A stretch of DNA of 64,000 nucleotides from positions 1,162,001-1,226,000 of the forward strand of contig NZ_QFYP01000001.1 of the NCBI RefSeq assembly GCF_003254505.1, read 5' to 3'. This document shows, piece after piece, positions 38,927 through 52,146 of this stretch (its first letter is position 1; every line of letters starts with the position of its first letter). This DNA comes from Phenylobacterium hankyongense (GTDB lineage Bacteria > Pseudomonadota > Alphaproteobacteria > Caulobacterales > Caulobacteraceae). Below the pieces are notes generated by a model. That model searched no databases. It was not told the DNA's origin and was given only the letters and a program-made list of their open reading frames with translations. The position numbers were made by a program, and so were the translations under genes.

Positions 38927-39391
38927 GTGGAACATGAGCTCAAGCATCTGGTGGCGCGCCGCTATCCGGCCATCGCGACCGACCTCCTGTCTCCGCTGCT
39001 GAAGCTCCTCAGCGTCTCGCGTCAGTACTGCGGCGACGTGGACACCTTCCTCGTCGTCCTGGTCGTCGCCATCCAGACGACCCGCCACGGCGGCTTCGCG
39101 GCCAGAACGCCCGAGCAGTTGCTCAGCGGCGAGATGCCGGTCTTCCCCGGCCTGGGCACCAATGGACGCTCGATCGCCGAGTCGCTGGGGATCCCGAAGG
39201 AGACGGTCCGGCGCAAGGTCGCCGAGCTGATCGAGATGGGCTGGTTCGCGCGCAGGGACGGCAAGCTCTACTTCACCGCGGAGGCCTACAGGCAGCTGGC
39301 CCCCGTCCGCGACCAGCTCGAGACTCTCGCCGTGCGCTACTACAAGACCGTCGCCGCCCTCCGCGAGGCGCCCACCGAGCAGGCGTCGTAA
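38927..39391 (+). CDS. Helix-turn-helix protein of unknown function
   Basis: About 154 residues. The N-terminal 60 residues are helical ([26 protein letters not shown]). A winged helix-turn-helix covers about 90-140: [43 protein letters not shown], MarR- or GntR-like in layout. I place the start at GTG 38927 (then Glu-His-Glu); a GTG at 38861 would add 22 residues that look non-coding. It is a likely DNA-binding regulator; the ligand and targets are unknown. Confidence 0.65.
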   Translation: MEHELKHLVARRYPAIATDLLSPLLKLLSVSRQYCGDVDTFLVVLVVAIQTTRHGGFAARTPEQLLSGEMPVFPGLGTNGRSIAESLGIPKETVRRKVAELIEMGWFARRDGKLYFTAEAYRQLAPVRDQLETLAVRYYKTVAALREAPTEQAS

Positions 39392-39456
39392 GACCCGCCT
39401 TGCCACGCCCCGCGTCCGCGGGAGCTGCCGCTTCGCGCTTAAGTCATTGATTTCGC

Positions 39457-39533
39457 TGGCGCACCCGACACGATTCGAACGTGTGACCTTTGCCTTCGGA
39501 GGGCAACGCTCTATCCAGCTGAGCTACGGGTGC
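39457..39533 (-). tRNA. tRNA-Arg (anticodon CCG)
   Basis: On the minus strand the acceptor stem is GCACCCG/CGGGTGC, with a D-arm AGCTCAGCTGGATAGAGC. The anticodon stem TTGCC/GGCAA encloses the loop CTCCGAA (anticodon CCG). The T-arm loop is TTCGAAT, and the encoded 3' end is GCCA. It reads CGG arginine codons, frequent in this GC-rich genome. Confidence 0.97.
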
Positions 39534-39700
39534 GTCTTCAGCGGAAGGCGTGTCTAGCCGAAAGGACGGCCGGCCGCAAACCATCCGTCCGCCGGGCCCG
39601 TCGCGGCGCATTTCCACGAACAAATTGTGCCCTCGGCCCATATCGTTAAGCTTGACCCAGAAGCCGCCTCGAAGCGGCCGACGAGGTCTGGGGGAAGCAG

Positions 39701-41623
39701 ATGGAATTGGGCAGGATCACGGCGGCGCTGGCCGCCGCGGGGGCCGGCGCGCTGGTGCTGGCCGCGGCGCTCGGCGGCGGAGCGGCCCTGGCGCAGGGTC
39801 ACGGCGAGGCCGAGCAATTCCCCTCGCCCGGCAAGGACGTCTTCGACCGCAACTGCGCCGCCTGCCACGCCGGCGCCGATCCGCAGAGCCGGGCCCCGGC
39901 GCTCCGCGCGCTGCAGACGATGAGCGCCTCGACCCTCACCACCGCCCTGACCAGCGGCGTCATGCGCGCCCAGGGCGCCGCCCTGTCGCCGCGCGACCTG
40001 CGCGACGTGGTCGCCTGGCTGGCCGCGCCGGACGCGCCGGCCGGCACGGCCTGGATCGAGTCCCACCGGTGCCCGGCCAGCCGGCGGACGGTGGACCTGA
40101 AGCCCGCCGCGACGCTGGCCGGCTGGGGCGCGGGCCCGGAGAACACCCGGCGGCTGAGCGCCGCCAAGGCCGGGCTGAAGACCGCCGACCTCGGCCGGCT
40201 GGAGGTGGCCTGGAGCTTCGCCCTGCCGCGCACCACCGCCCTGCGCTCGCAGCCGGTGATCGTCGGCTCGACGATGTTCTACGCCGCCACCCAGGCCAAC
40301 ACCCTGCTGGCGCTCGACACCCGCACCGGCTGCGTGAAGTGGGCGGTTGAAACCCCGGCCGGCATCCGCACCAGCCTGGCGTTCGGGCCGCTGGGGCCGA
40401 GGGGGCCGCTGGCGCTGATCGGCGGCGACAACGCCGGCCAGCTGCAGGCCATCGACCCCCGGGACGGCAAGCTGATCTGGCGGGTCGATCCGCGCCACGA
40501 CAAGACCGCCCCGCTCACCGGCTCGCCGCTGCTGGTCGGCGGCCGCATCCTGGTCCCGATCTCCGCCTCCGACGTGGCCGCAGCGGGGCGGCCGACCTTC
40601 GAATGCTGCAAGGCGCACGGGGCGCTGGCCGCCCTCGACGCCGCCACCGGCAAGGTGCTGTGGACCTTCCACACCATGGCGGCCGCCCAGCCGCTGGGCC
40701 GCAAGAACGCGGCCGGGACCGACGTCTATGGGCCCTCCGGCGCGCCGATCTGGTCCTCGCCGGCGGTGGACGTCCGGCGCGGACTGGTGCTGACCGGCAC
40801 CGGCGAGAACACCTCGCCGCCGGCCACCGGGACCAGCGACTCGGTGGTGGCGCTGGACCTCGCCACCGGCAAGGTGCGCTGGACGCACCAGGCGCTGAGG
40901 GACGACGTCTGGAACATGTCCTGCCCCTCGGGGCGCGACAGCGGCCGCAAGCCGGGCGTGAACTGCTTCTTCTATGACTCCGCCAGCGTGCTGCGCGACC
41001 ACGACTTCGGCGCCGGACCGGTGGTGTTCCGCCAGGGCGGCCGCGACGTGGTGCTGGCCGGCCAGAAGTCGGGCGACGTCTGGGCGCTGGACGCCGGCAG
41101 CGGCAAGGTCCTGTGGCGGCGCACCTTCGGGCCGGGCACGGCGCTGGGCGGCGTCCACTGGGGCATCGCCACCGACGGGGTGCGCGTCTTCGCCCCGGTC
41201 AGCGATCCGGGCGTGCCGGACGCGGTCTCGGGCGCGGGCCTGCACGCCATCGACGTGGCCAGCGGCAGGATCGCCTGGGAGTGGAAGGCCGGGGCCGACT
41301 GCGGCGGCGGCCGCGACGCCCGGGTCGCCGGCTGCGCCTTCCACTACGGGCTGTCGGCCGCGCCGCTGGTGATCGACGGGGCGGTGCTGGCCGGCTCGCT
41401 GGACGGCAAGCTGTGGATCTTCGACGCCGCCACCGGAAAGGTGCTCGGCGTCCACGACACCGCCCAGCCGTTCAAGCCGGTCAACGGCCTGCCGGGCGCG
41501 GGCGGTTCGATCGACGCCACCGGGGTGTTCGCCGGCGACGGCATGGTGTTCGTGAATTCCGGCTACGGCCAGTTCAACCAGCAGGCCGGCAACGTGCTGG
41601 TGGCGTTCCGGCCGAAGCGGTGA
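39701..41623 (+). CDS. Cytochrome c/PQQ-propeller dehydrogenase (polyvinyl alcohol dehydrogenase-like)
   Basis: A 640-residue exported protein. The signal peptide is about residues 1-32. A small cytochrome c domain has the heme motif Cys52-Ala-Ala-Cys55-His56 and probable Met ligand around GVMRAQG. From about residue 130 follows a beta-propeller with repeated blade motifs such as LLALDTRTGCVKWAVE, LQAIDPRDGKLIWRVD, VVALDLATGKVRWTHQ, VWALDAGSGKVLWRR and LWIFDAATGKVLGV. This architecture matches polyvinyl-alcohol dehydrogenase (cytochrome) and related periplasmic alcohol dehydrogenases. PQQ synthesis genes are not in the window. The substrate is uncertain. Confidence 0.85.
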   Translation: MELGRITAALAAAGAGALVLAAALGGGAALAQGHGEAEQFPSPGKDVFDRNCAACHAGADPQSRAPALRALQTMSASTLTTALTSGVMRAQGAALSPRDLRDVVAWLAAPDAPAGTAWIESHRCPASRRTVDLKPAATLAGWGAGPENTRRLSAAKAGLKTADLGRLEVAWSFALPRTTALRSQPVIVGSTMFYAATQANTLLALDTRTGCVKWAVETPAGIRTSLAFGPLGPRGPLALIGGDNAGQLQAIDPRDGKLIWRVDPRHDKTAPLTGSPLLVGGRILVPISASDVAAAGRPTFECCKAHGALAALDAATGKVLWTFHTMAAAQPLGRKNAAGTDVYGPSGAPIWSSPAVDVRRGLVLTGTGENTSPPATGTSDSVVALDLATGKVRWTHQALRDDVWNMSCPSGRDSGRKPGVNCFFYDSASVLRDHDFGAGPVVFRQGGRDVVLAGQKSGDVWALDAGSGKVLWRRTFGPGTALGGVHWGIATDGVRVFAPVSDPGVPDAVSGAGLHAIDVASGRIAWEWKAGADCGGGRDARVAGCAFHYGLSAAPLVIDGAVLAGSLDGKLWIFDAATGKVLGVHDTAQPFKPVNGLPGAGGSIDATGVFAGDGMVFVNSGYGQFNQQAGNVLVAFRPKR

Positions 41624-41633
41624 CGGCCGGCGC

Positions 41634-42791
41634 CTAGACGCCGGTCACGTCTTCCCAGAAGCGCTTGGCCTTGCCGATGAAGTTGGCGGACTTCGGGTGC
41701 TGTTGCTCGCCGCAGGAGCCGCAGAACTCGCGCAGCAGCTCCTTCTGGCGGGCGGTGAGCTTGGTGGGCGTTTCCACGAACAGCTCGACGACCAGGTCGC
41801 CGCGCTCGCGCGAGCGCAGCGAGGGCATGCCGCGGCCCTTCAGGCGCACGGTCTTGCCGGTCTGGGCGCCTTCCGGCACGCGGACGGTCTGCTTGCGCTC
41901 GCCGTCGCAGTTGTCGCCGCCCATCAGGCAGGGAGCCTCGATCTCGCCGCCAAGCGCGGCGACGCCCATGGGCACCGGCACGGTGCAGAGCAGGTCCAGG
42001 CCGTCGCGCTCGAACAGCTCGTGCGGCCTCACCGACAGGAAGATGTAGAGGTCGCCGCGCGGACCGCCGCGGGCCCCGGAGTCGCCCTCGCCGGCCAGCC
42101 GGATGCGGGCGCCGTCGTCGACGCCGGCCGGGATGCGGACCGACAGGGTGCGCTCGACCCGCACCTGGCCGGCCCCATGGCAATTGCCGCAGGGGTCGAG
42201 GATCAGCCGGCCGGAGCCGCCGCAGCGCGGGCAGGCCCGTTCGATGGAGAAGAAGCCCTGCGTCGCCCGCACCCGGCCCGCGCCGCCGCAGGCGTTGCAG
42301 GTGGTGGGGCTCGTGCCGGGCTTGGCGCCCGAGCCCTCGCAGGTCTGGCAGGTCATCGCCGCGGGGACGGTGATCTCCACCTCGGAGCCGGCGTAGGCCT
42401 GCTCCAGGGTGATCTCCATGTCGTAGCGCAGATCCTGGCCGCGGGCCGGACCGCCGTGGCCCCGCTGGCGGCCGCCGCCGAACATGTCGCCGAAGACGTC
42501 GCCGAACACCTCGTTGAAGATGTCGTTGACGTCGTGGAACTGGCCGTTGCCCGATCCGCCGCCGCCGTTGCCGTTGACGCCGGCATGGCCGAAGCGGTCG
42601 TAGGCGGCGCGCTTCTGCGGGTCGGAGAGGATCGAATAGGCCTCGTTGATTTCCTTGAAGCGGCCGCTCGCATCCTCGCACCCGCCGTTGCGGTCGGGGT
42701 GGTGCTCCATCGCGAGCTTGCGGAAAGCGGACTTCAGCGCCGCTTCGTCGCAGCCGCGCGTGACGCCCAGGATCTCGTAATAGTCCCGCAT
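41634..42791 (-). CDS. dnaJ: Chaperone protein DnaJ
   Basis: A 385-residue Hsp40 co-chaperone. The J domain (1-70) holds the HPD tripeptide at 31-33. A Gly-rich linker follows. The zinc-finger region has four CxxCxGxG repeats ([32 protein letters not shown]), then the C-terminal substrate-binding domains. The ATG at 42791 directly precedes RDYYEILGV. It is 175 bases downstream of dnaK, with a GC-rich hairpin in the gap that probably reduces read-through. Confidence 0.96.
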   Translation of the reverse strand: MRDYYEILGVTRGCDEAALKSAFRKLAMEHHPDRNGGCEDASGRFKEINEAYSILSDPQKRAAYDRFGHAGVNGNGGGGSGNGQFHDVNDIFNEVFGDVFGDMFGGGRQRGHGGPARGQDLRYDMEITLEQAYAGSEVEITVPAAMTCQTCEGSGAKPGTSPTTCNACGGAGRVRATQGFFSIERACPRCGGSGRLILDPCGNCHGAGQVRVERTLSVRIPAGVDDGARIRLAGEGDSGARGGPRGDLYIFLSVRPHELFERDGLDLLCTVPVPMGVAALGGEIEAPCLMGGDNCDGERKQTVRVPEGAQTGKTVRLKGRGMPSLRSRERGDLVVELFVETPTKLTARQKELLREFCGSCGEQQHPKSANFIGKAKRFWEDVTGV

Positions 42792-42841
42792 CAAACTGTC
42801 AGGCGCTCAAAATAACGTTGCTGGTGAATGAGGTGGGAAGA

Positions 42842-42882
42842 CCCCCGCCCGGCTGCAAGGCTTGTGACCGAGCGGGCGGGGG
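42842..42882 (-). terminator. GC-rich hairpin between dnaK and dnaJ
   Basis: Perfect 10-bp stem CCCCCGCCCG/CGGGCGGGGG with a 21-base loop, 85-125 bases after the dnaK stop on the minus strand. The tail is TCTTCCC, not a T run. It is likely an attenuating or RNA-processing structure that lowers dnaJ relative to dnaK. Confidence 0.55.
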
Positions 42883-42966
42883 CCCCGTATCGCGCAGAAG
42901 CGGCGGCGACGTCCCCAGTGACGGCCTTGTCGCAGAACACGCTCAAGGCCGCCATGGGGCGCGTTG

Positions 42967-44877
<1,911 letters not shown>

Positions 44878-44923
44878 AGAGAGTCTTGCTCGCTCCTTGT
44901 TGGCGGACGTTGCGGGGAAGCCT

Positions 44924-44986
44924 TCAGATGAAGCGCCTTGGTTGCCACGTCCCCGGTTCGATCAGGTCTCCGCTGCTTCCGCCCAC
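44924..44986 (-). CDS. Possible short leader ORF upstream of dnaK
   Basis: A 20-codon reading frame, GTG to TGA, inside the dnaK leader. It encodes [19 protein letters not shown] after the initiator. An unusually strong SD, AAGGAGG, ends 4 bases before the GTG, and this SD partly overlaps a hairpin arm. It ends 46 bases before the dnaK start. It may be chance; no homology can be judged. Confidence 0.25.
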   Translation of the reverse strand: MGGSSGDLIEPGTWQPRRFI

Positions 44987-44993
44987 GAGACCT
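44964..44993 (-). promoter_or_regulatory. Hairpin in the dnaK leader
   Basis: Inverted repeat AGGTCTC/GAGACCT with a 16-base loop in the dnaK 5' leader. One arm overlaps the AAGGAGG of the possible leader ORF. Melting at high temperature could expose that site. The effect on dnaK itself is indirect and unproven. Confidence 0.45.
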
Positions 44994-45038
44994 CCTTATG
45001 GGAAATCTTCCTCGCGGGGAAACCAGCGTCGCAAGCCG

Positions 45039-45066
45039 ATATGGGGAAAGTTGGGGGCCCTGCAAG
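45039..45066 (-). promoter_or_regulatory. Heat-shock (sigma32) promoter of dnaK
   Basis: On the minus strand the -35 element is CTTGCAG (45066-45060) and the -10 is CCCCATAT (45046-45039), with 13 bases between them. This matches the RpoH consensus CTTGAA-N13-17-CCCCATNT closely. Transcription would start near 45031, giving a leader of about 150 bases. Confidence 0.82.
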
Positions 45067-45099
45067 AGCGAATGTCCCTAATGGCGGCAAGGACATGGC

Positions 45100-45582
45100 T
45101 CAGGTTCGCCGCCACGCGGGGCTGGCATTTGCATAAAGCTCGGCGGGATGCGGCGCGCGCGCGCCGCGCCCGGCCAGGAAGGCGTGCTGCACCACCATCG
45201 CCTGCTGCTCGATATTGAGCCGGGCGAAGTCGGCCCCGCCGGTCAGGTCGTAGGCGTAGGCGGCGGCGGAATCGCCGGCCCGGATCTTGGCCCACAGCAG
45301 TCCCACCCCGTTCTGCGCCTGCCAGACGTGGGTGAGCTCGTGCACGAACACCGCCTGCAGTCCCAGCGGCGCCGTCGCGAAGTCCTCCGGCGCCTGGGCG
45401 GCCGGCCAGACCAGCAGCCGCGAACCGGTGACAAAGGCGCGGTTCCAGACCGGCAGGGCCAGCAGCCGCACCTTGGCGGCGTCGAGGCCGGCGCCGAACA
45501 TCTCGGCCGCCAGCGCGCGTTCGCCGGCGGTGAGGCGGCGGAACGCGAGCGGTTTCATCCGGGCGGCGGCCAAGGTCTGCAT
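45100..45582 (-). CDS. Small zinc-metallopeptidase-like protein
   Basis: About 160 residues. Residues 81-88 read HELTHVWQ, an HExxH zinc-binding motif (His81, Glu82, His85) as in the DUF4157-type peptidases and Vgr-associated small proteins. A third ligand is not obvious. There is no signal peptide, and the N-terminus is basic. The ATG at 45582 is used; GTG at 45588 and ATG at 45558 are alternatives. It sits just upstream of the dnaK promoter, reading the same way, so its transcript could run towards dnaK. Confidence 0.68.
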   Translation of the reverse strand: MQTLAAARMKPLAFRRLTAGERALAAEMFGAGLDAAKVRLLALPVWNRAFVTGSRLLVWPAAQAPEDFATAPLGLQAVFVHELTHVWQAQNGVGLLWAKIRAGDSAAAYAYDLTGGADFARLNIEQQAMVVQHAFLAGRGARAPHPAELYANASPAWRRT

Positions 45583-45698
45583 CTCCACCTCATGACGCCC
45601 GCCCGCGGCATCCGGTTCCGAGCGGCGGGGCTTTGACTCCGCCCACCCGCCCGGCGCAGGATCGCGACCTCGATCCGAGACCTTCGCGGAGGCGTCCC

Positions 45699-46643
45699 TT
45701 GGTCACTCTCACCCGTTCCGACGGCAACTGGGCCGGCGATCTCAACCTGTCGCGGCGCAGCATCGCCCTGGCGCTCGCCGGCGGCTATGCCGTGGCGGCC
45801 TTCTCGGCCGACGCCGAGCCGATCCACACCGACGAGCAGGGCCTGGTCACCGCAACGGTCGAGCTGCAGGCGACCGACCGCAAGATCCCCGCCTACGTCG
45901 CCCGCCCGGCGGCCGCCGGGCGCCACCCGGCCATCCTGGTGTACTCCGAGGTGTTCGGCGTCCACGAATGGGTCCGCGACGTCTGCCGCCGGCTGGCCAA
46001 GGCCGGCTACGTGGCGATCGCCCCCGACTTCTTCGTGCGCCACGGCGACCCCTCGAAGCTCACCGACTTCAACGAGATCCGCAAGATCGTCGCCCAGGCC
46101 ACCGACAAGGAGGTGGCCGGCGACACCACCGCGGCGCTGAGGTTCCTGAAGGCCCAGCCCTATGTGGACCCCGCGCGAATGGCGGTCGTCGGCTTCTGCT
46201 GGGGCGGCGCCAAGACCTGGCTGGCGGCGGAGCGGTACCCCGACTTCAAGGCCGGCGTCGCCTGGTACGGCCCGCTGGCGCCCGCCAAGACCCCGAACCC
46301 GCTCGACCCCGGCGCCCAGGCGCCGCTGCAGCTGGTCAAGGACCTGCACGCCCCGGTGCTCGGCCTCTACGGCGGCAAGGACCAGGGCATCTCGCAGGCC
46401 GACGTCGAGGCCATGCGCGCGGCGCTGAAGGCGGCCGGCAAGACCGGCAGCGAGCTGATCGTCTATCCCGAGGCCCAGCACGGCTTCCTCGCCGACTACC
46501 GGCCGAGCTACGACGCCGCCGCCGGCCAGGACGGCTGGAAGAAGATGCTGGCCTTCCTGGCCGCGCACGGCGTCGCCCCGACCGCCCCGTCGAAGGCCCC
46601 CACCAAAGCCCCGACCAAGGCCAAGGCAAAAGCGAAGGCCTGA
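45699..46643 (+). CDS. Exported dienelactone hydrolase-family protein
   Basis: A 314-residue alpha/beta hydrolase. The catalytic triad is visible: Cys167 in VGFCWGGAKT, Asp228 in YGGKDQG, and His261 in EAQHGFLADYR. The N-terminus has SRRSIALALAGGYAVAAFSADAE, suggesting Tat-dependent export. The best start is TTG at 45699 with GGAGG six bases upstream. The C-terminus is a low-complexity Pro/Ala/Thr/Lys tail (APTAPSKAPTKAPTKAKAKA). It resembles periplasmic DLH proteins; the substrate is unknown. Confidence 0.83.
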   Translation: MVTLTRSDGNWAGDLNLSRRSIALALAGGYAVAAFSADAEPIHTDEQGLVTATVELQATDRKIPAYVARPAAAGRHPAILVYSEVFGVHEWVRDVCRRLAKAGYVAIAPDFFVRHGDPSKLTDFNEIRKIVAQATDKEVAGDTTAALRFLKAQPYVDPARMAVVGFCWGGAKTWLAAERYPDFKAGVAWYGPLAPAKTPNPLDPGAQAPLQLVKDLHAPVLGLYGGKDQGISQADVEAMRAALKAAGKTGSELIVYPEAQHGFLADYRPSYDAAAGQDGWKKMLAFLAAHGVAPTAPSKAPTKAPTKAKAKAKA

Positions 46644-46654
46644 CGGCGACCGCC

Positions 46655-49120
<2,466 letters not shown>

Positions 49121-49233
49121 AATCAGTCCCCCTGGACGCGAAGACGCACGCGCCGCTCCAACGTGACGTCCCAGAGAGCCGATCGGTTCCCGGATAACTG
49201 CGCCGTGGCGCCTGCCTGGGCCGGCCCGAATGC

Positions 49234-49662
49234 CTAGTGCGGCGGATCTTCGGACGGCGGCGGGGTGACGCTGTCGAGCAGGTCGCCCACGCGGTCGCCC
49301 GCCGCCGGCGGCGTGATCAGGGTCGGGGCGCCCGGCGCGGCGCCGTTGGCCGCGGCGCTGTCGGCGGCGGCCAGCCGCTCGGCGGCGGCGGCGTCCCGGG
49401 CCTTCTTGTCGGCGTCCTGCTTGGCCTTCTCTTCCGGCGTCAGCTCGGGCGGCGGCGGCGGGCCTTCGATGCGTTCCTGGCTGAGCGGGGTGGCTTCGGT
49501 GGCCTGGATCATGGTCGACGGCGCCTCACCCGGCGCCTTCTCGCCGGGCAGCCGGCCGCGCGACGGGGCGTTGATCACACCCATGGAAAAGGAGCCGACG
49601 GCGGCCAGGCCGATCAGTCCGGCGACGACCTGCAGAACGCGGCGGGGCATGGTCCATTGCAT
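49234..49662 (-). CDS. Proline- and alanine-rich membrane-anchored protein
   Basis: A 142-residue protein of unknown function. One N-terminal membrane segment (about 8-28, RVLQVVAGLIGLAAVGSFSMGV) is followed by a low-complexity region with EGPPPPPELTPEEKAKQDADKKARDAAAAERLAAADSAAANG. It is divergent from ftsK with 135 bases between starts. The single anchor with a periplasmic or cytoplasmic Pro/Ala-rich tail recalls small cell-envelope or divisome proteins, but no homology is recognised. Confidence 0.68.
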   Translation of the reverse strand: MQWTMPRRVLQVVAGLIGLAAVGSFSMGVINAPSRGRLPGEKAPGEAPSTMIQATEATPLSQERIEGPPPPPELTPEEKAKQDADKKARDAAAAERLAAADSAAANGAAPGAPTLITPPAAGDRVGDLLDSVTPPPSEDPPH

Positions 49663-49797
49663 GGCGCGGGACCCTAATGCGGCGAGGCGTCGAGCGGAAG
49701 CGGCATCCGGCCGCAACCGCGTGCGAACGCTCAAAGTAAATGGGCTCTTAACCGTCTCGCCCGCAAACAGGAGCTGGATTTCGGACGGAGCGGATGC

Positions 49798-52146
49798 ATG
49801 GCGCGGGCGGCGCGGAAAACGGGCACGGAGCTCGTCCTGCACATCGCGGGGCTGGCCTGGGGGCACCCGAACACCGCCCGGCTGCGGGGCGGCCTGACCG
49901 CGGCGGCCGGGGTCGGCCTGGCTGTCGCCTTCGCCACCTACAACGCCGCCGATCCCAGCCTCAACGCCGCCGGCGCCGCTGCGCCGCTGAACGCCCTGGG
50001 CCGGCCCGGCGCGGCCCTGGCCGACATCGGCGTGCAGTCCCTGGGCCTCGCCGCCGGCGTCGCCGCCCTGTTGATGGTGGTGCTGGGCCTGTCGCGGGTC
50101 GCCGCCGCCCAGCCGGAGCTGAGCCGGGGCCACCTGCGCCTGCGCGCCGCCGTCGGAACGCTCGGCCTGCTGGCGCTCGCCGGCGCCCTGGCCTGGCCCG
50201 CGCCGCCCGCCGCCTGGCCGCTCGCCAAGGGCCTGGGCGGCTTCTGGGGCGACGCCGTCCTGCACGGCCTGGCCGGCCTCATCGCCTACGCCCACGTGCC
50301 GCTGGCGCAGCCGGTCGCCGCCCTGGCGCTCGTCGCCGGCGCGGTGTTCGCCCTGGGCTACGGCATCGGCCTGTCCCGCATGGACCTGGAAGGCGCCGGC
50401 GCCTGGCTCACCGCCCGCCTGCAGCCCAAGCCCAAGCCGCCGGTCAAGCCGGAGCGCGCCGCCCGCGTCGCCCGCCGCGAGGCCGCGGCGCAGGGGATGG
50501 CCGCCGCCCTCGATCCGGCCCCCGACGCCCCCGGCGAGGGGGAGTCCGCCGGCCCGCAGCTGAAGGTCAAGGCGCCCAAGGCGCCGCCGAAGGAGAGCTT
50601 CCGCGAGCAGCGCGAGGCGCAATCCACCTTCGACTTCGTCAAGCCCGGCGGCTTCGCCCTGCCCGAGCTCGGCATGCTGGCCAAGCCCAAGCCCCGCGCC
50701 GCCCAGTTCGACGAGGGCGCCCTGCGCCAGAACGCCCAGCTGCTGGAGAGCGTGCTGGCCGAATTCGGGGTCCGCGGCCAGGTGGACCAGATCCGCCCCG
50801 GCCCGGTGGTCACCCTCTATGAGCTGGTGCCCGCGGCCGGCGTGAAGTCGGCCCGGGTGGTGGCGCTGTCCGACGACATCGCCCGCTCGATGAGCGTCGC
50901 CGCCTGCCGGGTCTCCGTGGTCCCGGGCCGCAACGCCATCGGCATCGAGCTGCCCAACGCCCGGCGCGAGACCGTCTACCTGCGCGACCTGCTGGCCTCG
51001 ACCGAGTACGAGCGCGGCGGCCAGAGCCTGCCCATGGCGCTGGGCGAGACGATCGGCGGCGAGCCCTACATCGCCGACCTCGCCAAGATGCCCCACCTGC
51101 TGATCGCCGGCACCACCGGCTCCGGCAAGTCGGTGGGGGTCAACGCCATGATCCTGTCGATCCTCTACCGCCTGCCGCCTGAGCAGTGCCGGATGATCAT
51201 GATCGACCCGAAGATGCTGGAGCTGTCGGTCTACGACGGCATCCCCCACCTCCTGGCCCCCGTGGTCACCGACCCGAAGAAGGCCATCGTCGCGCTGAAG
51301 TGGACCGTGCGCGAGATGGAGGACCGCTACCGCCGGATGTCGAAGATCGGCGTCCGCAACGTCGCCTCCTACAACGAGCGCGCCAAGGAGGCCGCCGCCA
51401 AGGGCGAGCACTTCGAGCGGACGGTGCAGACCGGCTTCGACGACGCCGGCCGGCCGATCTACGAGAGCGAGCGGCTGGATCCGGAGCCGATGCCCTACCT
51501 GGTGGTGATCATCGACGAGGTCGCCGACCTGATGATGGTGGCCGGCAAGGACATCGAAGGCGCCGTCCAGCGGCTGGCGCAGATGGCCCGCGCCGCCGGC
51601 ATCCACCTGATCATGGCCACCCAGCGCCCGTCGGTGGACGTCATCACCGGCACCATCAAGGCCAACTTCCCGACCCGGATCTCCTTCCAGGTCACCTCGA
51701 AGATCGACAGCCGCACCATCCTGGGCGAGCAGGGCGCCGAGCAGCTGCTGGGCCAGGGCGACCAGCTCTACATGGCCGGCGGCGGCCGCATCACCCGCCT
51801 GCACGGCCCCTTCGTCTCCGACGGCGAAGTCGAGACCGTGGCCAAGTTCCTGCGCGACCAGGGCCAGCCGCAGTACCTCGAGGAGGTCACCGCCGGCGGC
51901 GAGGAAGAGGGCGAGGCCGGCGACCTGGGGTTCGGCGGCGAGGGCGGCGAGAGCAACGACCTCTACGACCGCGCCGTCGCCGTGGTCACCCGCGACGGCA
52001 AGGCGTCCACCAGCTACATCCAGCGCCGCCTGCAGATCGGCTACAACCGCGCCGCCTCGCTGATCGAGCGCATGGAGCAGGAGGGGGTCGTCGGCCCCGC
52101 CAACCACGCCGGCAAGCGCGAGATCCTGGTCAGCGCCGCCCCCTAG
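49798..52146 (+). CDS. ftsK: DNA translocase FtsK
   Basis: A 782-residue septal ATPase that pumps DNA and activates dimer resolution. Four N-terminal membrane helices (about 33-190) are followed by a linker shorter than in E. coli. The motor domain has Walker A GTTGSGKS near residue 440 and Walker B LVVIIDEVADLMMVAG. The C-terminal gamma domain is present (residues about 720-782; SYIQRRLQIGYNRAASLIERMEQEGVVGP). The short linker is normal for Caulobacter-type FtsK. Confidence 0.96.
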   Translation: MARAARKTGTELVLHIAGLAWGHPNTARLRGGLTAAAGVGLAVAFATYNAADPSLNAAGAAAPLNALGRPGAALADIGVQSLGLAAGVAALLMVVLGLSRVAAAQPELSRGHLRLRAAVGTLGLLALAGALAWPAPPAAWPLAKGLGGFWGDAVLHGLAGLIAYAHVPLAQPVAALALVAGAVFALGYGIGLSRMDLEGAGAWLTARLQPKPKPPVKPERAARVARREAAAQGMAAALDPAPDAPGEGESAGPQLKVKAPKAPPKESFREQREAQSTFDFVKPGGFALPELGMLAKPKPRAAQFDEGALRQNAQLLESVLAEFGVRGQVDQIRPGPVVTLYELVPAAGVKSARVVALSDDIARSMSVAACRVSVVPGRNAIGIELPNARRETVYLRDLLASTEYERGGQSLPMALGETIGGEPYIADLAKMPHLLIAGTTGSGKSVGVNAMILSILYRLPPEQCRMIMIDPKMLELSVYDGIPHLLAPVVTDPKKAIVALKWTVREMEDRYRRMSKIGVRNVASYNERAKEAAAKGEHFERTVQTGFDDAGRPIYESERLDPEPMPYLVVIIDEVADLMMVAGKDIEGAVQRLAQMARAAGIHLIMATQRPSVDVITGTIKANFPTRISFQVTSKIDSRTILGEQGAEQLLGQGDQLYMAGGGRITRLHGPFVSDGEVETVAKFLRDQGQPQYLEEVTAGGEEEGEAGDLGFGGEGGESNDLYDRAVAVVTRDGKASTSYIQRRLQIGYNRAASLIERMEQEGVVGPANHAGKREILVSAAP

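Noticed and set aside
42795..42841. Promoter for a separate dnaJ transcript
   Set aside because: No convincing -35/-10 pair is present in the short stretch after the hairpin; co-transcription with dnaK is simpler.
49234..52107. Long minus-strand frame opposite ftsK (957 codons)
   Set aside because: Only its last 142 codons look real (the Pro-rich protein from 49662); the remainder is the complement of ftsK.
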